DNA of 53,142 nt from Sphingomonas sp. Leaf10. Its GTDB lineage: Bacteria > Pseudomonadota > Alphaproteobacteria > Sphingomonadales > Sphingomonadaceae. The DNA lies in NCBI RefSeq assembly GCF_001421245.1, contig NZ_LMKE01000012.1:105713-158854 (forward strand), in the 5' to 3' direction. Positions 45,654-53,142 of this stretch are shown here, piece by piece. Both the position numbers and the translations under genes were made by a program. Below the pieces are notes generated by a model. It had not been told where the DNA came from. It searched no databases and saw nothing but the letters and a program-made list of their open reading frames with translations. Each line of letters starts with the position of its first letter. The stretch's first letter is position 1.

Positions 45654-48600
45654 ATGCCAGACATCATCCTGCGCTGTCAGATCCGCGCCGGCAAGGCTCC
45701 CGATGCCGACCCTAAAGCGCTCTACGTCGCCCGGCTTACTTGCGCCGCCGAGCGGGTGAGCGACCTAGCCCCCGCAGATCCCCTATGGCCTTTCCTCCAG
45801 CCCTGGCGTTGGGACACGCTCGATTGGCACCTTGCCAAGCCCGACATGACCTTCGATCCAGCCCCGATCGAGGCCGCGCACCCGCATGTCCCGCTGGCAG
45901 CACCGATCGCGCTGACGATCGAGCAGCGCCTCGGCCAAGTCCCCGCTCCAGCGCCCGGCCTGCCTGCTGGTGCAAGCGCCGTGACTGTCTCGCGTGCCGC
46001 CGGAGGCGCTGATCCCGATATCGTTGCCCTGAGTCCGCTTCCGATGCACGGGCCGAGGACGTGGCTCAATGCGCTTGAAGGGCTAGGCACAGGGCCCGGT
46101 GCCCTTGCTCGCAAACTTGGTCTCGCCTCGCTCCTGCGCCCCGACGTCGCCGCCCTTGCCGAATGCCTCCCCAATCGCACTGCCTTTGCGCCAGCTTTCC
46201 GACTGGCGGGTCAGGACTATCTCCCCGATCGCTGGGAACGAGTGCGCATGCCCGAGACCTTGGAACTCGGAAACGATAACCGCGAAGCCCTGCTCGTTAC
46301 CTACACCCCTGTAGTGGCCGGCTCGGAGATCCGCGCCCTGGTCTTGCCCTCGCTTCATCATGCTGGTGGCGCCCCGCTCAGCTACGTCGATTCGACGACG
46401 CTTGACGTTTCGCTTTCCGGCGCCATGGGACAAACCTCCCAGTTCGACAATGACTGGCCAGCACAATTTGTGCGCCGTGTGTCGGAGGCCTTCGATCTCA
46501 CGGCGCGCCTCGCCGATCCCGAGATCGCGAGAGCCATCTACCATCCACCGGCTCCGGTCCCACCCGTGCCACCCAATCCCGCCCAGAACGATGGCGCCGA
46601 TTGGGACGCATTCCTTCGCCGCGTCTCGGTGGCGGCAGCTCGCGATGCCTCGGGTACCGGGATCATGGCAACGGCTGGGCGCGCTTTTCCCGTTGCGCGC
46701 CTATTGAACGCGCTCGCGCAGGCCAGCGGCGACAATCAGAGCCCGCTTCCTCCCGGCGCACGAGATGCCGTGCTGAGTGCCCTTGCCGCCTACGAGACGC
46801 GGTATGCCGCCGCGGGTTGGCCCGGTCTGTTCGCGGCCTTTATCGACTCCGAAGATCGAGGCGGGTCGGCAGCAGCCCGGACCGCAACGGCGGAGCTCGC
46901 GGCTCGCGGCGCCTTGTTGACGCGCCAGGACGTCACGGCGACGTTGCTCCTGCGTCAGTGGCGCCAGGCTTTGGCTGGTCCCGACGGAACTGGATACGCA
47001 CTCGCGGCGAACGACATCCTACCGATCGCCCAGGCCTACGTCTCAGAGGCGCTAACCGGGAAGCCGACCGGATGGGTAACCCTCATCCCCACATTTACAG
47101 GGGGAGTGGATCCGGGTCAGCCTAGCCTTTCGACCCAACCCTTTGAGCTCGACTTTACGGTCTCTTTGCCAGTCGGAACTGCCGGCGATCTTCTCACTCT
47201 TCGCCTGGCGGCCGATCCCGTCGGACCAAGCGCCGGCGGCCAGGCAGATTTGGTGCTCACGCACAGCGCCGCGGGCGCACAGTGGATGCTCGCAGGAGCC
47301 GCGTTCGGCGCTCCGATCCCTGTCGGTGCCGATCAAACGTGTCGTCTCGTCGGCATGATTACCATCGACGACGGCCATGCACCGGTGAAGCTGGCTCTGT
47401 CCGATGCAATGGCCGAACTTTCCCAGCTCGGATCCCGCCCACCAACCGTCGAGGTCCTCGCGATCCAAGCCTTCAACCTTCGCTTCGGCAGCGTTGGGCT
47501 CCCCGACCTCATAGGCCGGGCGGCCCAGGCCGACCCCTCGGGCGTGCAGCCGCTCTTCATCAGCGCTTTCACCGAGCGACTCGCAAAGCTCGATCCGCAG
47601 GGCTGGCTGGTTCAGGCACCACCAACGCTCGCAGGCGCGCTCGCTAGTGGTGCCGCCGCTACTCCCGTCGTCGGGCTTGCCATTCGCGAGCGTATGCTCG
47701 CCATGGTCAGCGATGCCTTTTCCGCTTGGATAACGGCCCGGTTCGATCCCGCGCTGCACCCTCCCCTGTTGCCGCTCTCGCAGGATGCCGCCGACGTGGA
47801 CCGTCTCGCTCACCTGCGGACGGTCCTCATTGATCGTTTCACCGCCACCTATGGAAAAGCCGAGGCGCGAGAGTCGACCCTACTTGTTCCACTCGACAGT
47901 GGGACGGCCGTCGATCTGCCGATTCCTGACGCTCATCCAATCGTAGTTCCCTATGATCTTGGCGACGCGATCGCGACCGATGACCTCGTCGGCGAAACCA
48001 CCGGCGTGGCCGTCCTCGTCCAAGCAGACGGCCGCGCCTTCGCCCCCGATGCGGCTTCAACCCCTGCCTTTGCCGACACTTTCACGCTCAACGCCGCACG
48101 CGTCCAGTATCCCTGGAATGAGGCTGACCAGGAGCTTGCGGTGGGATCTCGGCCGACCGCCCGCGAGGGTGCCGATATCCGCACTTTTGCGTTTCAGGCG
48201 CGGCCACTCGTCGCTCCTCTGACGGTAGAGCAAAGCGACGCGGACCCGGGCGAGCTATATGCGTTGCAGCCGTTCGATGGCGTCGATGCTGACGTCGCTT
48301 GGGGTAGAACCATTCCTCAAATACGCTTTGGCTGGATGTACAGCTTCCGCAGCTTTCTTGTCGCCCAAGGCGGCGCGCTTCCTCCCAGCCTTTGGCGCGC
48401 GGGCGACCCCGCCGCGCTGCGCCGGCCGTTGGTGGACGAACCGGGTTTCTCCGCTCCAGTTCACTACCTTTGCCGCACGCCGATCGCCGCGCCGCGCTGG
48501 GATCAGCGTCAATCTGGGAGCCAAGCGAAGCGCGTGCCGGAAGGCGCGCGGCCGCTCGCTGCTGAACTTCCGGACCTGCCGCCCCCTATCGACATCCCCG

Positions 48601-51600
48601 AGGGCGAGACTGCGAATTTCTATCTCTCCGAACAGGACGGTTCGGGCATTTTACCCTTCGCCCCGTCCAGTAAACTCGACATCAAGATCTACGGCCTGTC
48701 GCTCGGTCAAGGCGGCGAAGCGGTCCTTGCACTTCGCCAAGGAAGGTTGGGAGCAGCGCGTGAAGCCCTCGTAATCCGCATTCGCGGCGGCGCCCTACAG
48801 CAGGTCGCTGAGGCGGCCGGTGAAATCCTCGTAGTCCTTCCCGAAGCCAAGCGAGATACGTTGAGCGCCGCCGATACCGGCGAGTGGCATTTGCAGTTCA
48901 TCATCTCGTGGGAACCCGGCACCATCTCCGTAGCCGCGAATCTCCTCATGGAAGCGGACGCCGCTGGAAATGTCGCGACCCTCGAACCCGATCTCGTCCA
49001 CGTTTCAGAGCCCCTTGGCGATGCCACCCTTGCGGCCGCAGTCACGGCGGACGACATCCACATCGCCATTGGTGCCGTCGTGGGTGCCGCTCGGATCGTT
49101 CCGCCACGAGTCTGGATCGGATCGCATCGGCAAGTTTGCCCGGAGACGGCCGGCCAGCAGGCCGAGATCGCAGCACTCGACAGCCGGACGAGCGATGCCG
49201 TCTTTCGCGTGCGTCCCCCGGCGGTCCCACTCTCAACTTGGGTCCGTCACGTGCTGTCCGCGACACCGCTCGGCAGCACCGAGCATAATCGCAGGATCAA
49301 TGCGGCTTACACTGCGGCTCAGCAGCCAGCGATAATTGGCAACGACACCACGCTCGACCACCCGCGGGTCACCGCCCTCTTTCTTGAAGTCGTCCCGCTG
49401 TTCCCGCGCACGCGAACCAGCGGTGCGCTTCTTGAAATCCCGCTTCGTCAGGATGCCAGCAAAGATCCGCATGGAGATCGCAAGCTCGGCCTAGAACTCA
49501 AGCTCCGGCGCGGGCCGCCGGCCAACTTCGACCCCGACGCCGCCGATATCGATGTCGTGTTAGCAGGAAGCCAGGCAACGGTGACGATCCCCGCCGGTAG
49601 AACGGTCGAAGTGCGCGTCTACGCGGCCGTCGATATCGACGATTTCGAAGGACCAAAAGCGCGTTTCTCGGCCGCCTTAGCACGAGGCCGTCGGCGGGTA
49701 GACCGCCATGTCCTTGGGGCGCCACTAAGGCTTCGCGCCGAGGCCTCAGCCGACCAAAAGATCATACAGGACGCCCTAGGCAGCGACCCTTGGCGCAATC
49801 GGTTCACAAATCGCACCGGCAATGTCTTCGTAGACTGGGGCAAGGTTCTCGCTGACGGCACGGGGCGGCTGCAACGCGTCGAGGCTCGCCCGACCCTTGC
49901 AGCGCCGCAAACTCGTGCAGCCGCGCGCGTCATGCGTCTGTTCGCGGATGTGACGGTACTCGACCAGCGCTGGACCTGGCGCGGACGGACTGGGGTCGAA
50001 GCTCCGCCCGCAGACGACGCAGAGTTCAAGGCTTATGGCGCTTGGGCGCAACGGCTATTCACCGGACGCGAGGACACCGACGCCGAACGTGAGGGACCCG
50101 TCGCACTCACTCCTTATCACATCCGCCGTCGAGATCGTCTGGATGAGCGGCCGGAAACACCGCTCGTCATGCGCGACATGACTTACCGTGGGAACCCCAC
50201 CCTCTGGCGCTTCGCACTCGAATTCCAAGGTCGTTTTCCTAGCGAACCTGGCTTCAACCGCCGAACGCTCGAGGGTCCGAACGAGGACCTTGAGGACCTG
50301 CGACATGCCCGTTGGGCTCACGTCCTCGCGCGGGGTGCGATCGCACCTTCGGCCGGTGTCTCCGCGGAACCTCCCGAGCCTCGCCGGCCAGGACTCGAAC
50401 TGTGGCTGCCTCTCGCCGAACAACTGCGTGAGGCTTCAGCGGCCGCGCCGGTCATGCTTCTTTTCAACGAGCCGTGGCATGCCTTGGGCAATCTCGGCGA
50501 CCGGTTGCAGCTGGTCAGCCTACTGACGCGACATCCGCTCCCGGAAGCTTTCGTGGGCCATGCGAATGAGCCCGGTTGGCGGCAGAATGAGCTGCGATCG
50601 TTGTTCGGCAACGACAATGCCATCGAGCAGGCGCTGCAATATCCCAAATTTTGGCAAAGCTGGGGTCCCGATCCCATCCTCACCGGCAAGGCCGCGCCTT
50701 TCGCCAGCACCAGCCTGTCGTTGTCCGGTCCGCTCGGCTGGACCCAGAGCGAAGGTGCAAGCAGCGACTTCAGGCGCAGCAGCTTCATAGTCGAACCGCA
50801 GGTTGAGCCGTCAGCCGATACGACACTAGCCGAGCGGTTGGCGGCGAGGCCGCTGTTTCAACTCCTTTACCGGCGGCTCGCCGACCCCGAGCTCATCGAA
50901 CGTCCAGCCGGATTGCTAAGCGGCCTTGCGCTGTGGCAGTGGGCGGAGGCACTCGGCACCATAACTGAGCCAAGGCGTCGGCTCGCATGGCGCTTTAGTC
51001 CACCGAAACCAGCCGTGCCGGTTCCCGTCCCACCTGTGCCAGCCGACCCGATATCCCCGTATATTGATCACCCTCTAGGGTTCCAGGGATTACGCCTCGA
51101 CTGGACACTGCCGATTATCGATGGCGACGCGCCGATCGCGGTGAAGATCGAGGACGATGTCCCACCCCACGTGATTCCTCGACGGCTGGCGATTACAATT
51201 GAGCGCCAAGGAGACGACGTTCGTCTTCGCGCCGCGATGTCCGAACCCCTAATGGACCCGGACCATCCGGGATGGCGTATCAATCATCTGCCGCCGATTG
51301 AATTTCCAGCGTTAGACAACGGCTCAGTCCAGCTACGTATCGACATTTCCCCAACCGCACCGGTCGATCCGAACGCCGCCGAGGAGGCCCCAGACACCTT
51401 CGACGTCATCGTTTGGGCTCGGCCGGGCGCCGCAGCGACGGCAAGCGAGCGGCAGTGGCGGGGTGGCATGCTTGCGCGTCTCAAAACTCCCGAAGGAAAG
51501 GGCACACTGCGCATCGATCTGCCAGGCACGCCCGAAATTCTCAAAGATGCCCAACTGCAGCCATTCTCCGCGAGCGCTTTCTCCAGCCCGTTCTGGGTCC

Positions 51601-52184
51601 AGTTTTTCGGCGACTCCTCACGCTTCCGGTGCCGCCCGGCCAGCATTGGGCCCGCAGTATCATCCATCCGGAGGGTCGAGGACCTGGCGTTCAAAATCTC
51701 CGGTGGACGGGCTATGCTCATTGCGGCAGGCGCAGCGACCGCGGTCCACCCTTTACCCAATGACGAACAGGGCACCCCGCAAGCTCCTGCTCCCGGCCAC
51801 AGGCTAATTGCTGTCGTCACGCGATGGATCACCAATGCCGAAGGCCGCCTGTCCGAGATGCCGGTATTCGCCGCACCGCTGAACACGAGTGACGCGGCTG
51901 GATCTTCGATCGGCTACCCGAGTGGATTTTGGCCCACCGCCGGGCGTGTCCGCTTGCTGACCGTGCTGGCAACCAAGGAGGCTCGTTCCTTCGGTACCGA
52001 AGACGAGCCGCTCGCGACATCGCCGTTCCGTATCCTCGATGCCGTGTTGAAAGCCGCCCCCGTTACGCCTGCGACGCCTCCAAACGTCCAGGCGTCACCA
52101 TTTGATCTGGACACCGTCGATTCCGAACTGCGCGAGGCTCAAATGATGGTGATTGGGGTGTCGCGACCAATTGAGCTGGGATGA
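45654..52184 (+). CDS. Giant uncharacterised protein B (2176 aa)
   Basis: Starts 9 bp after gene A; TGAGGA of the A stop region serves as its ribosome-binding site, so the two are cotranscribed and probably coupled. There is no signal peptide or clear membrane helix. The protein is beta-rich with many Trp and Pro. Two proline linkers (PPAPVPPVPPNP at about 300, and KPAVPVPVPPVPADP at about 1785) divide it into blocks of roughly 300, 1480 and 390 residues. Apart from a general compositional likeness to the N-terminal part of protein A (FWQSWGPDP, WRFSPPKP), I recognise nothing. A partner of protein A in one complex is the simplest inference. Confidence 0.85.
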   Translation: MPDIILRCQIRAGKAPDADPKALYVARLTCAAERVSDLAPADPLWPFLQPWRWDTLDWHLAKPDMTFDPAPIEAAHPHVPLAAPIALTIEQRLGQVPAPAPGLPAGASAVTVSRAAGGADPDIVALSPLPMHGPRTWLNALEGLGTGPGALARKLGLASLLRPDVAALAECLPNRTAFAPAFRLAGQDYLPDRWERVRMPETLELGNDNREALLVTYTPVVAGSEIRALVLPSLHHAGGAPLSYVDSTTLDVSLSGAMGQTSQFDNDWPAQFVRRVSEAFDLTARLADPEIARAIYHPPAPVPPVPPNPAQNDGADWDAFLRRVSVAAARDASGTGIMATAGRAFPVARLLNALAQASGDNQSPLPPGARDAVLSALAAYETRYAAAGWPGLFAAFIDSEDRGGSAAARTATAELAARGALLTRQDVTATLLLRQWRQALAGPDGTGYALAANDILPIAQAYVSEALTGKPTGWVTLIPTFTGGVDPGQPSLSTQPFELDFTVSLPVGTAGDLLTLRLAADPVGPSAGGQADLVLTHSAAGAQWMLAGAAFGAPIPVGADQTCRLVGMITIDDGHAPVKLALSDAMAELSQLGSRPPTVEVLAIQAFNLRFGSVGLPDLIGRAAQADPSGVQPLFISAFTERLAKLDPQGWLVQAPPTLAGALASGAAATPVVGLAIRERMLAMVSDAFSAWITARFDPALHPPLLPLSQDAADVDRLAHLRTVLIDRFTATYGKAEARESTLLVPLDSGTAVDLPIPDAHPIVVPYDLGDAIATDDLVGETTGVAVLVQADGRAFAPDAASTPAFADTFTLNAARVQYPWNEADQELAVGSRPTAREGADIRTFAFQARPLVAPLTVEQSDADPGELYALQPFDGVDADVAWGRTIPQIRFGWMYSFRSFLVAQGGALPPSLWRAGDPAALRRPLVDEPGFSAPVHYLCRTPIAAPRWDQRQSGSQAKRVPEGARPLAAELPDLPPPIDIPEGETANFYLSEQDGSGILPFAPSSKLDIKIYGLSLGQGGEAVLALRQGRLGAAREALVIRIRGGALQQVAEAAGEILVVLPEAKRDTLSAADTGEWHLQFIISWEPGTISVAANLLMEADAAGNVATLEPDLVHVSEPLGDATLAAAVTADDIHIAIGAVVGAARIVPPRVWIGSHRQVCPETAGQQAEIAALDSRTSDAVFRVRPPAVPLSTWVRHVLSATPLGSTEHNRRINAAYTAAQQPAIIGNDTTLDHPRVTALFLEVVPLFPRTRTSGALLEIPLRQDASKDPHGDRKLGLELKLRRGPPANFDPDAADIDVVLAGSQATVTIPAGRTVEVRVYAAVDIDDFEGPKARFSAALARGRRRVDRHVLGAPLRLRAEASADQKIIQDALGSDPWRNRFTNRTGNVFVDWGKVLADGTGRLQRVEARPTLAAPQTRAAARVMRLFADVTVLDQRWTWRGRTGVEAPPADDAEFKAYGAWAQRLFTGREDTDAEREGPVALTPYHIRRRDRLDERPETPLVMRDMTYRGNPTLWRFALEFQGRFPSEPGFNRRTLEGPNEDLEDLRHARWAHVLARGAIAPSAGVSAEPPEPRRPGLELWLPLAEQLREASAAAPVMLLFNEPWHALGNLGDRLQLVSLLTRHPLPEAFVGHANEPGWRQNELRSLFGNDNAIEQALQYPKFWQSWGPDPILTGKAAPFASTSLSLSGPLGWTQSEGASSDFRRSSFIVEPQVEPSADTTLAERLAARPLFQLLYRRLADPELIERPAGLLSGLALWQWAEALGTITEPRRRLAWRFSPPKPAVPVPVPPVPADPISPYIDHPLGFQGLRLDWTLPIIDGDAPIAVKIEDDVPPHVIPRRLAITIERQGDDVRLRAAMSEPLMDPDHPGWRINHLPPIEFPALDNGSVQLRIDISPTAPVDPNAAEEAPDTFDVIVWARPGAAATASERQWRGGMLARLKTPEGKGTLRIDLPGTPEILKDAQLQPFSASAFSSPFWVQFFGDSSRFRCRPASIGPAVSSIRRVEDLAFKISGGRAMLIAAGAATAVHPLPNDEQGTPQAPAPGHRLIAVVTRWITNAEGRLSEMPVFAAPLNTSDAAGSSIGYPSGFWPTAGRVRLLTVLATKEARSFGTEDEPLATSPFRILDAVLKAAPVTPATPPNVQASPFDLDTVDSELREAQMMVIGVSRPIELG

Positions 52185-52196
52185 AAGCTCATATGA

Positions 52197-52542
52197 CTAG
52201 ACCATGAGGATCGGCGACCGGGTCTCGAGCGGGTCGCCGAGCAGGGCGAGGATCAGGATCCAGATCGCATTCCGGCCGGACAGGCCGACGTCGTGCAGGC
52301 GCTTCACCAGCACGGCGGTCAGGATCCCGGCGGACAGTCCCAGCAAGCCGAGAAACATCTGCTGCGACAGGCTGCTCAGGAAGTGAACGAAGCGCGGATC
52401 GTAGCGGGAGGACAGGAGGGCGATCCATCCGGCAAGGCAGCGACCACAAAGGGCCCTCGCCCCACCCTTCCCCTCAGGGCGAACAGCACTTCCCCGATGT
52501 CCATCTCCAACTTTCCTTTCCAGCGCTCCCCGGCCGCCGGGT

Positions 52543-52571
<29 letters not shown>
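52197..52571 (-). pseudogene. DUF805-like membrane-protein fragment
   Basis: The last 60 residues read MFLGLLGLSAGILTAVLVKR, then LHDVGLSGRNAIWILILALL, which matches the conserved (R/K)RLHD.G.SG segment of DUF805 inner-membrane proteins. The preceding 60 residues are Arg/Gly-rich and not credible as protein. No clear start is present, and part of this strand is opposite the recombinase remnant, so it is probably a truncated gene. Confidence 0.35.

Positions 52572-53142
<571 letters not shown>

Overview
The window looks like an accessory, mobile-element-rich stretch of a high-GC alphaproteobacterium, most likely a sphingomonad (Sphingomonas or a close relative). The reasons are a MucR-family regulator, an HWE-type histidine kinase with a single-domain response regulator, a very long TonB-dependent receptor beside carbohydrate genes, and protein composition typical of the group. 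These assignments come from reading translations; no database was searched.

Region 1 (1-12.7 kb) is a surface-protein and signalling block. It holds the 3' part of a giant Ig-repeat adhesin, a LuxR-type regulator, an IgGFc-binding-like/cadherin-like surface protein and a smaller convergent protein that shares its C-terminal repeat module. A GAF-PAS-HWE kinase follows, translationally coupled to a receiver-only response regulator. Two near-identical serine resolvase genes, in direct orientation about 8.3 kb apart, bracket most of this block.

Region 2 (12.8-17.5 kb) is a patchwork: a vapBC-type toxin-antitoxin pair, a Tat-exported Dabb protein, a truncated IS3-family element, a MucR-like regulator lacking the zinc cysteines, a small alpha-helical protein, a second IS3 scrap and the sugar-proton symporter RhaT.

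Region 3 (17.7-31.4 kb) is a carbohydrate-utilisation locus. It has two paralogous exported tandem beta-helix (pectate-lyase-3/GH55-like) enzymes with C-terminal beta-propellers, an isolated LuxR-type HTH protein, a GntP permease, a FadR-type GntR regulator, a gluconokinase and a TonB-dependent receptor. The logic would be import of an oligosaccharide by the receptor, periplasmic cleavage, and uptake and phosphorylation of a gluconate-like sugar acid. Decayed IS6-family transposase copies in the same orientation lie at both ends.

Region 4 (31.9-34 kb) is nested mobile debris: an IS21 element with intact istB and truncated istA, inserted in a DUF5681-like gene and abutting an IS5 fragment. Region 5 (34.1-52.2 kb) is the most unusual part. 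A HEPN-motif protein, a small secreted repeat protein and a leftward operon (six-TM protein, L,D-transpeptidase-like protein, 85-aa beta protein) precede two rightward, tightly linked giant genes of 2330 and 2176 codons that I cannot assign to any family. The window closes with a DUF805-like scrap, the C-terminal end of a large serine recombinase and the 3' portion of an initiator tRNA gene, a plausible genomic-island boundary.
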